A program made the translations under genes and the position numbers. The notes beneath the pieces were generated by a model, which ran no database searches, had not been told where the DNA came from, and saw nothing but the letters and a program-made list of their open reading frames with translations. A stretch of 25,745 bases of DNA from a virus. Below, piece after piece: positions 7,841 through 15,162 of the stretch; the first letter of the stretch is position 1, and the number at the start of each line of letters is the position of its first letter. The stretch spans positions 1 to 25,745 of the IMG/VR virus record IMGVR_UViG_3300020580_000051; one strand, given 5' to 3'.

Positions 7841-9453
7841 CAGCTTGCCATCCAGCCATGGCCGCTTCTGTCATCGGAAGCCAGAATCGGCGTGCGCGGC
7901 AGCGGCTTCTTTTTTTCTTTTTCCGGTTTATAGCCCAACGCGCCAGTCATGAGTGAAGATGCTCCATGGCTGGCCCAATCGTGCAACGGCTCGCGGCTCC
8001 AGGTCGCCAACTGCTCGTTCCACTTTTTGCGGTAGTTATCGAGACAGCGGATGCCCTGTTCGCAGTTCTTTTGGTCGATCCAGCAAAGCCCCAGAAATTG
8101 CCGCCCGGCGTCGATGGCGTCCCCAATCTCGGCGACGCGCGGGATCAGGGTGAACTTGATGCCGAGGCCCTGCGCGATCTGCATCCGGTTTTTTGCCGGG
8201 GCGCCAGGCTGTGCCACCTGCCCCCATTCGGTATTCCCGATATCGTGCGGGCCGTAATGCTTGCCATAGGTCCAGCCGAATTCGGACCGCCGCGCGCTCA
8301 ACTCGCGCGCATAAAACGAAATCGGCTCATCGGAATCTTCGAAATAGTCTATCAATCGGTGGCGCAGCCCGTCGGTCTGATGAAACCAGATCGAAGTGGT
8401 ATCGTTGCCGATATCCCAGAAGGTATTGACAAGCCGGCCTTCGTCGTAAGGAACATCTCCGATGCGCCCATCGATCCGCGCCCGATTCATCTGGCGCTTG
8501 AAATAGGCGCCGTCCACAGAGGCCTTGAACGCCTCTTCCGGAAACGACGGATATTCCGAAAACATTTTGTCGGGGCCGATCTGGTAACGCTTGGCCGTAT
8601 ACCAGGCGCGCTGAGCGGCATCGAGTTCAATTCCGTATTTGCCTTTCAACTCCAGAAAATACTCGTCCAGATCCTTTGGCACCCGCACCTTCTCCGGATC
8701 GATGCGGTAACCCGGATGTTGCCACCACGCGAAGAAGTGCAGCCGGAAATCCAATTCCGATAGCGGGCGACCCTCCTTCTGCAGCGCGTCGGCGCGCTGG
8801 ATCAATTCATGGAATTCGCCGCCGACGCCTTCGGCCGTGCTCTCAACATCGATGCGATAGCCGGGGTGGACGGTCCCGAAACCACCGGTCTTGATTTCCT
8901 TGGCCTTCTCCGGGCGCGTCGCGCTGATCTTGCCATATTCGGAGACATGCAGATGCTGGAATGTGCCGCCGCGATGTGAAATCCCGACTTCGATCTTGGA
9001 ACCGTTGGCGAATTCCAAGGTCTCGGTATTGGCCTTGAGCAGCGGGACTTGTTTCTTGATCCGCGCCGGCAGGTTCCGATAGGCAAACTTGATTTTCTCC
9101 AGCTTCTTCGAAGCATCATCCAGGCTATAGTCGATGATGCCGGCCGCGAAATTCGGAGTGAACAGACACTCGTCCAGCATCTCCAGCACAATGGCCGTCG
9201 AGAACCCCAACTGCCGCGCCTTCAGGATGGCATTGAGGCACCAGCGATTGCCCCACCATTGCCGTTGAGCATCATTGCGCACGAAGCGGATGGCTTTGCC
9301 GCCTTCGTCGAGGATCCAGTAGAGATTATCGATGCGCCAGTTCTGGTCGCCGAAGGTCACCCGTTCCAGTTCGGGCGCGATCAGATTATCGAGTTCTGCA
9401 ATCTCCGCGTCCCCCAACGAGGCAATATAGGCCTGCGCCTCGTTGAGGTTCAT
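7840..9453 (-). CDS. Terminase large subunit
   Basis: The protein has 537 residues. A Walker A-like motif (L-K-A-R-Q-L-G-F-S-T, residues 77-86) is followed by a Walker B-type V-S-E-Y (170-173) and an S-T-A-E-G coupling motif (205-209) of the ATPase domain. The nuclease domain begins with F-W-D-I-G-N-D-T-T-S (345-354), where Asp347 is the expected first metal ligand; Y-P-S-F-P-E-E-A-F precedes it. It pumps DNA through the portal and cuts it. The ATG at 9453 has GAGGGCGG upstream and lies 15 bases after the previous stop. Unlike P22, several genes separate it from the small subunit. Confidence 0.9.
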   Translation of the reverse strand: MNLNEAQAYIASLGDAEIAELDNLIAPELERVTFGDQNWRIDNLYWILDEGGKAIRFVRNDAQRQWWGNRWCLNAILKARQLGFSTAIVLEMLDECLFTPNFAAGIIDYSLDDASKKLEKIKFAYRNLPARIKKQVPLLKANTETLEFANGSKIEVGISHRGGTFQHLHVSEYGKISATRPEKAKEIKTGGFGTVHPGYRIDVESTAEGVGGEFHELIQRADALQKEGRPLSELDFRLHFFAWWQHPGYRIDPEKVRVPKDLDEYFLELKGKYGIELDAAQRAWYTAKRYQIGPDKMFSEYPSFPEEAFKASVDGAYFKRQMNRARIDGRIGDVPYDEGRLVNTFWDIGNDTTSIWFHQTDGLRHRLIDYFEDSDEPISFYARELSARRSEFGWTYGKHYGPHDIGNTEWGQVAQPGAPAKNRMQIAQGLGIKFTLIPRVAEIGDAIDAGRQFLGLCWIDQKNCEQGIRCLDNYRKKWNEQLATWSREPLHDWASHGASSLMTGALGYKPEKEKKKPLPRTPILASDDRSGHGWMAS

Positions 9454-9468
9454 GCGGTTTTTCCGCCC

Positions 9469-9786
9469 TCAAATACCCAGGATCGCGCGCAGATTCGGAT
9501 CGCCGTCGATCGAATTGACGCCGGTGACGACCAGCGAATTGCTGCCGTCGATCGACGCGCTGACGCCCGGAACGCCGTTGAGAACCGCGACGATGTCCGC
9601 GCCGCTCATGGAGCGGACATCGATCTGGACCTTGCGCCCGTTGACGATCAGCGGTGCCGGTGGCGGCACCGCAACCGATGGCGCCGCCTGGCTTGATCCG
9701 GCCTTGATCGGGGTATGCTGCTGCCCCACGCCCTTGGCGATCGGGAATTGCGAGACGCGATTGCCGATCAGGGTCTGGCCGGACAT
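9469..9786 (-). CDS. Hypothetical protein before large terminase
   Basis: This 105-residue protein starts M-S-G-Q-T-L-I-G-N-R-V, four bases after the previous TAA. The N-terminal half is Pro/Ala-rich. The C-terminal half (L-I-V-N-G-R-K-V-Q-I-D-V-R-S-M then A-D-I-V-A-V-L-N-G-V-P-G-V-S-A-S-I-D) looks like a compact beta-alpha-beta unit. I do not recognise the family. It lies between a putative fibre or surface protein and the large terminase, so it is probably a minor late protein. Confidence 0.6.
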   Translation of the reverse strand: MSGQTLIGNRVSQFPIAKGVGQQHTPIKAGSSQAAPSVAVPPPAPLIVNGRKVQIDVRSMSGADIVAVLNGVPGVSASIDGSNSLVVTGVNSIDGDPNLRAILGI

Positions 9787-9789
9787 TTT

Positions 9790-11178
9790 TTACAGCCCGG
9801 TCCAGGCGGTGATGACGCCCGAGCCGCCATTGTCGCCCAGATAGTTCGGGCTGCCGGCGGCAGAGAATGCTGCCGTCGAGGTACACTCAAGCATCACCCT
9901 GTTGGCGTCGGGCGCGAACGCCTGCAGCGTCGAGGTGCGGATGGCGGTGCAGTTGGCAAAGGTGCCGCCGGCCGTGGTGGTAGTGGCGGCAAAGCCCGCC
10001 GTATAGCCCATGGTCGGGGCCTTATACATGGTCACGGGGAACTGCAGCAACGCCTCGACCAGCGAAGTGGTCGACGAGAAGCCCAGCGCGCGCACCGAGC
10101 CGATCGCGCCTTCCGTGATCTTGTAGTAGAACTGCTGCGCATCCAGTAATTCGGCTTCCGCCGGCTGCGTCTCGAACGCCGAGGCAGCCGCGCCCACTTC
10201 CAACTGCGCGCCGGTCCAGGCCAGACCATCGGTCGCACCCGCGCCGGTCGCGGTCGGGGTAAAGCAGACGCCGACGCCGACTTCCGTGGCGGTCGACGGG
10301 ATCGACGCGCTTGTCGCAAACCGGGCAAACGTCGTCGTCAGCGCGACCGAGGTATTGACCGCGGTCGCAATGCCGGTCCATGCCGGGGTAATGGCGGGCG
10401 AGGCGGTCCATGACCCGTTGAGGCCTTCATCGGTGCCGGTGCCGCTGATCACCACCAGATTCGCAACGCCGCCATTGTCAGCGGCAAGCCCCGCCAATGC
10501 CGCCATGTTGACCGAGAACGTCACGGTCTGGCCGGCCAGCTGGGTCGCGCGCTTCGATGGCACGGCCGACCAGCTGCAAATCGGCTGCGTCAGTGCGCCG
10601 GAGGTGCGGAACAGCTTCACCGAGTTGGTGAAGCCGGCGGGAGGTGCCGGCGAAGCCGTTATGATGGCCGAGCGCCCCGCCCCGGAGGTGACATTGGCAT
10701 CGCAAATCCAGCGGTCGGCGGACAATGCCGCCGTGGTCGGCGCCGAGGTCGTGGCGCAGGTCACCGTCGAGGTGCCGTTGGTATTGGTGATGTTGAGCGC
10801 GCCATTGCCTAAGAAATTGCGCGGGGTGCCGCCATAATTGCCGAGCGCGGTGATGGGAATGCGCACGGTCTGCGGATTGCCGTTGGCGCCGATTTGGGTG
10901 TCGGCCGCCACCAGCTCCTGGCCGGTGAGGAAGGGAGGACCGGCCGGAATCGTCTGGGCGCAGATCGAGCCGGACGACGCCTGGCCCTGGCCGGTCGCGC
11001 CACTGCCACCGCCGGTGCCCGCGGCGTTGAAACCGCCGGCGCCCGACCCCGTCGAGCCGCAGAACGCCGCCGAACCAACGATCGGCAAGGTCGAATAGAG
11101 CCCGGCCGCCCAGGCGATCGAGCCGGTGATCAGCAATGCGCCCAGCCCGACGGCTGCGCTGCGATAGCGCTTCAACAT
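9790..11178 (-). CDS. Exported tail-fibre-like protein with signal peptide
   Basis: The protein has 462 residues. It starts M-L-K-R-Y-R-S followed by a hydrophobic run ending A-W-A-A-G, a typical Sec signal peptide with cleavage near residue 25. Next comes a Gly/Ser/Ala linker (40-70). The rest is rich in Thr, Ala, Ser and Gly with beta-strand character. Near residue 340 it has F-E-T-Q-P-A-E-A-E-L-L-D-A-Q-Q-F-Y-Y-K, which resembles the F-E-x-R-P-x-x-x-E-L-x-x-C-Q-R-Y-Y segment common in phage fibre and appendage proteins; the usual Arg and Cys are missing. A receptor-binding or decoration role is therefore likely. A secretion signal on such a protein is odd. AGGAGAAC precedes the ATG. Confidence 0.65.
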   Translation of the reverse strand: MLKRYRSAAVGLGALLITGSIAWAAGLYSTLPIVGSAAFCGSTGSGAGGFNAAGTGGGSGATGQGQASSGSICAQTIPAGPPFLTGQELVAADTQIGANGNPQTVRIPITALGNYGGTPRNFLGNGALNITNTNGTSTVTCATTSAPTTAALSADRWICDANVTSGAGRSAIITASPAPPAGFTNSVKLFRTSGALTQPICSWSAVPSKRATQLAGQTVTFSVNMAALAGLAADNGGVANLVVISGTGTDEGLNGSWTASPAITPAWTGIATAVNTSVALTTTFARFATSASIPSTATEVGVGVCFTPTATGAGATDGLAWTGAQLEVGAAASAFETQPAEAELLDAQQFYYKITEGAIGSVRALGFSSTTSLVEALLQFPVTMYKAPTMGYTAGFAATTTTAGGTFANCTAIRTSTLQAFAPDANRVMLECTSTAAFSAAGSPNYLGDNGGSGVITAWTGL

Positions 11179-11232
11179 TTTCAGTTCTCCTGTGTTGATT
11201 GCCGTGTTCCGGCCTATGACGGGGTCAAACGC

Positions 11233-11334
11233 GGCGCCGTCACGCGCCGATTCCAGTTAGAAAAAGGGTCTGCGGACTATTGACGGTGTGCCCGTCGTTC
11301 TTTCATCCGTGTGCTGACACGGTGCCGGGGGCAC
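11233..11334 (-). promoter_or_regulatory. Cluster of hairpins before exported-protein gene
   Basis: The 155-base gap between the stop at 11334 and the ATG at 11178 holds four inverted repeats: GTGCC/GGCAC (11322-11334), CCGTGT/ACACGG (11307-11322), GACGG/CCGTC (11282-11296) and GGCGC/GCGCC (11233-11248). The first two share a base, so they compete. None is followed directly by a T run on the minus strand, apart from a looser CCCTTTTTC near 11265-11273. I read this as a structured leader or a weak attenuator for the exported-protein gene. No promoter could be assigned with confidence. Confidence 0.4.
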
Positions 11335-11600
11335 TACGTGCGGTTATGGCCATCGGTAACGAACTGCAGAAAGGTCTCATCGGCATAGTCGCAAGTCTTT
11401 CCCTGCGCCCGCCATTCCGCGAACAGCTTTTCAAGCAGTGCCCATTCTTCAAGAAGATTTTGCTTTTCCCCCGCATCCATCTCGATCTGGAACGGTCCGA
11501 CGTCGATCGTATATGACCCATCCGGCCTAAATGCCTTCAGCAGGAAGGAATCGACCTGCGGCTTTTTCGTGCTTTTGGTGAGATCGAATACTTTTGCCAT
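11334..11600 (-). CDS. Small hypothetical late protein
   Basis: The protein has 88 residues, starting M-A-K-V-F-D-L-T-K. Residues 17-45 (S-F-L-L-K-A-F-R-P-D-G-S-Y-T-I-D-V-G-P-F-Q-I-E-M-D-A) suggest a short beta region; residues 45-68 (E-K-Q-N-L-L-E-E-W-A-L-L-E-K-L-F-A-E-W) form an amphipathic helix. It is acidic and soluble. The start at 11600 lies 15 bases after the previous stop. No family is recognised. Confidence 0.55.
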   Translation of the reverse strand: MAKVFDLTKSTKKPQVDSFLLKAFRPDGSYTIDVGPFQIEMDAGEKQNLLEEWALLEKLFAEWRAQGKTCDYADETFLQFVTDGHNRT

Positions 11601-11615
11601 TGAGATACCTCGAGA

Positions 11616-12131
11616 TCACTCTGGCAAAGGGTCGCCACCGTTCGACGCGGCGAACTGCTTCATGGCGTCGTCGAGGTCCACGATGGCGTCGATCTCATCC
11701 TTCGCCGATTCAACCGCGCGCGTCAGGATCAGCGGGCCCTGTTGTTCCATCTCGGTCATGTGCTTTTCGCCGGTATCGAGCAGGCCGGCGGCGAAATCCT
11801 GAAACTTGGCGCGACGCGCCGTCAGCGCGCGGACGCGGGCGGCAAGAGGATTCGGCTTTGCGATCGGCCGCTTCGGCGCCGCGGCCGCAGGATCTGCTAC
11901 AGGCAGCGGCGATGGCATCGGGAGGACCGCCTCGACTGGCGGCGCCGGGGCCGCAGCCGCGTCCTGGATGATTTCTTTGATTTCGTCGGGCATTTCTACA
12001 AACTGCGGTATCCGTTGTAATCCGCCGCTGGTGGCGAAGTTGCGATAGGGACCGACCGGCGCTTCCATGATCTCGCCGACCTTTCTCTCCTTGTGCAGGA
12101 AGAACGTCGGTTCCGTGATGCGGAATCTCAT
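11616..12131 (-). CDS. Hypothetical Ala/Pro-rich late protein
   Basis: I take the ATG at 12131 (M-R-F-R-I-T-E-P-T-F-F-L), 171 residues, preceded by AGAGGCC; a longer frame to 12326 would overlap the whole Cys-rich gene upstream. The N-terminus looks like a folded beta unit (K-V-G-E-I-M-E-A-P-V-G-P-Y-R-N-F). Residues 60-110 are Ala/Pro-rich and flexible. The rest is helical with basic segments (L-A-A-R-V-R-A-L-T-A-R-R-A-K-F). The function is unknown; the layout of small domain, linker and helix is common in phage structural helpers. Confidence 0.5.
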   Translation of the reverse strand: MRFRITEPTFFLHKERKVGEIMEAPVGPYRNFATSGGLQRIPQFVEMPDEIKEIIQDAAAAPAPPVEAVLPMPSPLPVADPAAAAPKRPIAKPNPLAARVRALTARRAKFQDFAAGLLDTGEKHMTEMEQQGPLILTRAVESAKDEIDAIVDLDDAMKQFAASNGGDPLPE

Positions 12132-12136
12132 GGCCT

Positions 12137-12331
12137 CTACCGCGCGTTGCAGGTCTCTCGCATATCGGCTGAAGCGGGCTGCGCTGTATCGTTCGAGAGC
12201 GGGTTGCAGTGGCAGGGCATCCCGGCCCCGCCGCAATCGCAGGCGTCTTGGCGGTCGCTGGTCCCGGCCCAGGGACGCTGGTCGTGGTTTTCGCAGACCC
12301 AGCCACCACCGCCGCAGCGCGGACACGGCAT
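12137..12331 (-). CDS. Small Cys-rich zinc-ribbon-like protein
   Basis: The protein has 64 residues with three Cys pairs: C-P-R-C at 3-6, C-D-C near 31-33 and C-H-C near 40-42, plus a V-C-E-N-H segment. The first unit, M-P-C-P-R-C-G-G-G-G-W-V-C-E-N-H, and the later C-D-C-G-G-A-G-M-P-C-H-C-N resemble DnaJ-type or small zinc-ribbon knuckles, so metal binding is likely. It lies nine bases after the small terminase gene, five before the next start. The role is unknown. Confidence 0.6.
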   Translation of the reverse strand: MPCPRCGGGGWVCENHDQRPWAGTSDRQDACDCGGAGMPCHCNPLSNDTAQPASADMRETCNAR

Positions 12332-12339
12332 GATACCGG

Positions 12340-12978
12340 CTAGACTTTCTCGGCCTGGGTCTTTGCGACGAAGGCCGTCAAGGCTCGCGCGCGATCCGCC
12401 ATGGTGATATTTTCGAATTGCATCGGAGCGCCGCCGGGGCCGGCGTGTTCGTTCTTGCTGGGCGCCTTGAAACCGTGCATGTCGCGGAGTTGTTGCAGCG
12501 ACTGCAGCGCATTATCGCGCTCGAAGTCGACCAGCATCCCGGTATCCTTGTCGAACTTGAATCCGGAGATGATCGGCGCCAGCGGCGAGGCTTTGACCGC
12601 ATCCCAGTCGATCACTGGCGTCTTGACGACATGGACCTCGGTCTTGCCGTCTTTCGTGCCGTCGTCGACATGCACGAAGATGCGGCGATCCATCATGGTG
12701 GTAAAATCGAAGATGTTCCCGAACGCCGCCAGCGCCAGCCGTTCCTCGACCCGGGCGCGCTTGGCCGCGATCATCTCGTCATCATGGCCGAGCGACCGGA
12801 AATAGGCGATCTGCTGCTGCACCGCCTTGTCGGCTTCCCACTTGGTAGCCAGGCCGTTCTCGACCTTGCCGCCGGCGCGGCGGCAGGCTTCCGCCGGCGT
12901 CATGCCGAGCGAGCGCTCGAAGGCGTAGGCCTTCTTGGGCGCACTGATCTTGCGGGGAGGTGCCAACGCGAGCGACAT
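12340..12978 (-). CDS. Terminase small subunit
   Basis: I choose the ATG at 12978 (M-S-L-A-L-A-P-P-R-K), 212 residues; an in-frame TTG lies five codons upstream. Residues 15-65 (A-Y-A-F-E-R-S-L-G-M-T-P-A-E-A-C-R-R-A-G-G and onward) form a helix-turn-helix like those of small terminases. They are followed by a helical V-Q-Q-Q-I-A-Y-F-R segment and A-K-R-A-R-V-E-E-R-L-A-L-A-A-F-G-N, which matches the common oligomerisation region after the DNA-binding part. It recognises packaging DNA and activates the large subunit. It is the first clear late gene after the structured spacer and terminators. Confidence 0.75.
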   Translation of the reverse strand: MSLALAPPRKISAPKKAYAFERSLGMTPAEACRRAGGKVENGLATKWEADKAVQQQIAYFRSLGHDDEMIAAKRARVEERLALAAFGNIFDFTTMMDRRIFVHVDDGTKDGKTEVHVVKTPVIDWDAVKASPLAPIISGFKFDKDTGMLVDFERDNALQSLQQLRDMHGFKAPSKNEHAGPGGAPMQFENITMADRARALTAFVAKTQAEKV

Positions 12979-13030
12979 CAAAGGGGATTCCAAAAGATTC
13001 CGTTTTGACTCAGTTTTGCCTCGAAAGATC

Positions 13031-13062
13031 GGGCCGCCCGCTTCACCCGAAACAGGCGGCCC
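13031..13062 (-). promoter_or_regulatory. Strong hairpin in late leader
   Basis: GGGCCGCC (13031-13038) and GGCGGCCC (13055-13062) form a perfect eight-base stem with a 16-base loop, about 50 bases before the small terminase start. It is not followed by a T run on the minus strand, so it is not a standard terminator. A smaller repeat (GCCC/GGGC) lies near 13091-13103. It could be an RNA structural element of the late leader. Confidence 0.5.
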
Positions 13063-13170
13063 AAGTCAGTAGACAGGGAGGAAACGCCCGAGGAGGGCAG
13101 CGCCACTCTCATCAACCCCTCCGGGTGGAACCCAGCAAGTCCGATCGCAGCGCCTACCTTATGGGACAGC

Positions 13171-13210
13171 AAAAAGCCCGACCGCTTTTTGGAAGCGGGC
13201 CGGGCTTTGG
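13171..13210 (-). terminator. Intrinsic terminator T2 before small terminase
   Basis: On the minus strand, AAAGCCCG (complement of 13201-13208) and CCGCTT pair with AAGCGG and CGGGCTTT (13173-13187), with a two-to-one base interior bulge. The RNA then continues CTTTTTGC, a run of five T. Stem, GC content and T tract fit an intrinsic terminator facing the late genes. It has the same outer stem (AAAGCCCG) as terminator T1 about 180 bases upstream. Confidence 0.8.
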
Positions 13211-13218
13211 GAGGGTTT

Positions 13219-13290
13219 AAGATTTTCGGGGGAACCACGTTGAGGAGCCCGTGTAAACCAACGGGGTGTCGTTCCTCAACTGCTCGGGAT
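13219..13290. repeat. Dispersed repeat R2, copy 1, between terminators
   Basis: The plus-strand core AACCACGTTGAGGA (from about 13232) and TTCCTCAACTGCT (ending 13283) match copy 2 near 15870-15921 with identical spacing; the central AACGGGG is also shared. Each copy carries GTTGAGGA and TCCTCAAC as an eight-base inverted repeat. This copy lies between terminators T1 and T2. Read on the minus strand, it gives A-V-E-E then P-V and L-N-V-V, like the start of the protein at 15626-15934. Confidence 0.65.
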
Positions 13291-13356
13291 TGCGGGGGAT
13301 TTACATGGCATCCATCCAAAGGTTCGGCGCGTTGGCGCGAGTTGCTACCCTTACAA

Positions 13357-13390
13357 GCAAAAAGCCCGACCTTTCGGCCGGGCTTCTTGC
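13357..13390 (-). terminator. Intrinsic terminator T1 after NusG-like gene
   Basis: On the minus strand, AAGCCCGGCC pairs with GGTCGGGCTT across a GAAA loop (13362-13385), with one mismatch, and is followed by a T run (GCTTTTTGCTTG). It is about 175 bases after the stop of the NusG-like gene and faces the late genes. The plus strand also shows a T-rich flank (GGGCTTCTTGC), but weaker. It is the first of two terminators in tandem. Confidence 0.85.
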
Positions 13391-13486
13391 GACTGTTTCT
13401 GCTTTCTCATTGTCCAGCAGGGGCGAAAGGTCTAAGACCAAAACCGCGCCGCACTCCCCTCCGGGTATTGCTGAATCGCTCTAACG

Positions 13487-13532
13487 GGACAATCTCTGGC
13501 GAGATTGTCCGGGGCCGGAAGCCTTGGCTTCC
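13487..13532 (-). promoter_or_regulatory. Two perfect hairpins after NusG-like gene
   Basis: GGACAATCTC (13487-13496) and GAGATTGTCC (13501-13510) form a perfect ten-base stem with a four-base loop. Next to it, GGAAGC and GCTTCC (13517-13532) form another, also with a four-base loop. They lie 30 to 75 bases after the NusG-like stop, and neither has a T tail. They could be RNA elements that bind a regulator or modify RNA polymerase, or a DNA operator. Confidence 0.6.
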
Positions 13533-13560
13533 CGTCGCTGCGTTGCCCGCGCCACTGGCG

Positions 13561-14124
13561 CTACACCGCCTCGACCTCATCCTCGTCCAGTTGGAGTCGG
13601 ACTTCACCCTGCAAGGCTTGTATGAGAACGGTGATTCTATAACGGCTGTCAAGCCGGTCGATGCGACCTTCCAACAGATCAAACAGGCCGCCACGCATGC
13701 GGACCTTCTGACCGATGGCGTATTTGCGCTGGCTTGGGCTGCGGTTACACTTTTCCTCGTATTTGCGGACCTCCGTCATGGTCTTGGGCGAGATGCGCAG
13801 GCATTCGCCGGCATATTTGACAAAGCCGCCGATGCCGTCGGCGGCCTTCTTGAGCCGCAGGATATCCGCGTCGAAATCGGGGATGAACATCGCGCCGGGG
13901 AAAATCGGGACCGTGCGGGTGACCTTGCGGTTCCAGACGCTGCGGATGGTTTTGCTTTCCTTCGGCACATAGGCCGAGATGCCGCGCTCATGGAGCTGGC
14001 GCTCGGCCTTGAGGTCGTAGTTTGGATGCAGGCGGAGCAAATACCATAATTTCGGGATCGGAACGGAGACGGCAGGCTGTTCCACGAACTCAATAAAGTC
14101 CCCGATGTTCAAAAGTGCCTGCAT
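13561..14124 (-). CDS. NusG-like transcription antitermination factor
   Basis: The protein has 187 residues. Residues 27-125 form an NGN-like domain: W-Y-L-L-R-L-H-P-N-Y-D-L-K-A-E-R-Q-L, then A-Y-V-P-K-E, and V-P-I-F-P-G-A-M-F-I. Residues 136-187 look like a KOW domain (I-G-Q-K-V-R-M-R-G-G-L-F-D-L-L-E-G-R-I then V-R-L-Q-L-D-E-D-E-V). The family binds RNA polymerase and modulates pausing and termination; specialised paralogues such as RfaH act on particular operons. Size and order agree with the family. The gene is the last before the structured spacer, with GGGGAG ten bases upstream of the ATG. A role in late antitermination is an inference from position. Confidence 0.8.
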   Translation of the reverse strand: MQALLNIGDFIEFVEQPAVSVPIPKLWYLLRLHPNYDLKAERQLHERGISAYVPKESKTIRSVWNRKVTRTVPIFPGAMFIPDFDADILRLKKAADGIGGFVKYAGECLRISPKTMTEVRKYEEKCNRSPSQRKYAIGQKVRMRGGLFDLLEGRIDRLDSRYRITVLIQALQGEVRLQLDEDEVEAV

Positions 14125-14142
14125 TTGCGAAGGTCTCCCCGT

Positions 14143-15162
14143 TCACTTGAAATCTTCCGCCATGTCCTGTTCGCTCATCAGGGCAGGCTCCGGCGGGCCG
14201 GTGGTGTCCGCCGATGGCGCGCCTTCCGGCTTGGGCGGCAGCGGCGGTGGCCATTCGGTTGATGTGGTCCAGCCGCCGCCTTGCGCGGCCCGGGTTTCCA
14301 TGAATTTGATCGATTGCCCGGTCGCGGCGAGATAATCGCGCCAGCGGTACCACTGTGGCGAATAGGGCTTTGCGAAACTCATGGTTCCGCGCTTAGGTGT
14401 TGCCGCGAAACGCTCGAACCGGGCTTCCCGGATGTAGGTCGTGAGGTCGCAGACCTTGCGCGAACTGAGCCGGCAGTCGTCGAGATAGCGCTGGCCAAGG
14501 TCGAAGGCCTGCTGACGGGCTATCCGCGTCAAATGCTGCCAGGCCTGTTCCGCTGCAACGCGGCTGAGGACGTGATCGGGAGGCCACAGTTTCACGAGGT
14601 CGGTGAACGTCGAGGGGGCTTTCTGCCCTGTTTCGAGCGAATTTTCAGCGCGCCCCGTTTGTGGGAGTCTGTTTTCTTCAGAATCTGTTTTCGTAGAGTC
14701 TATATAAGGACCATGATACGCCTTATCCGCACCATGGGTAACCCGTACTCCGGTTGAACCGTCATCCGGTAAAGGCGTATCATGGTTGGCAGCGGTCGCT
14801 TCCGGCGCGTTCGGCGCGGCGTCTTCCTCGGTGTCGGTTTCCTGGTCGAGCACGGCATCGGAGACTTCCTCGCCGGGCTCGTCGGTGATGATCCAGCGAA
14901 CCCCTAAGAAAGTGCCGTCCTCGCCGTGGATCCGTTCCACCTGGGCCCAGCCGCATTTGCGAAGCGAGCGGAAGATGCGGGCGGCCTTGTCGCGGCCGAT
15001 GTTCCAGAACCGGGCGCAGTTGGCGCGGGAGACTTCCCAGTCGTCGGGCAGCGATAGCAGATAGTGCAGCATTCCGTGCTCGTCGAGCGACAGCCGCCGG
15101 TCGCGCACCAGCGCGTTTTCCAGCGTGACGAAGGATTTGGTGTGGCGGCGGCGGATGATCAT
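14143..15162 (-). CDS. Winged-helix replication-type protein
   Basis: The protein has 339 residues. Residues 9-80 (F-V-T-L-E-N-A-L-V-R-D-R-R-L-S then G-M-L-H-Y-L-L-S-L-P-D-D-W-E-V-S) form a winged helix as found at the N-terminus of phage replication-initiation or DnaD/lambda O-like proteins. A flexible acidic middle (95-180) follows. A C-terminal helical part carries W-P-P-D-H-V-L-S and later F-A-K-P-Y-S-P-Q-W-Y-R-W. The tail is Pro-rich. Its likely role is to bind origin DNA and recruit host helicase, but no helicase loader gene can be named with certainty. The start overlaps the stop of the HNH gene (ATGA). Confidence 0.6.
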   Translation of the reverse strand: MIIRRRHTKSFVTLENALVRDRRLSLDEHGMLHYLLSLPDDWEVSRANCARFWNIGRDKAARIFRSLRKCGWAQVERIHGEDGTFLGVRWIITDEPGEEVSDAVLDQETDTEEDAAPNAPEATAANHDTPLPDDGSTGVRVTHGADKAYHGPYIDSTKTDSEENRLPQTGRAENSLETGQKAPSTFTDLVKLWPPDHVLSRVAAEQAWQHLTRIARQQAFDLGQRYLDDCRLSSRKVCDLTTYIREARFERFAATPKRGTMSFAKPYSPQWYRWRDYLAATGQSIKFMETRAAQGGGWTTSTEWPPPLPPKPEGAPSADTTGPPEPALMSEQDMAEDFK

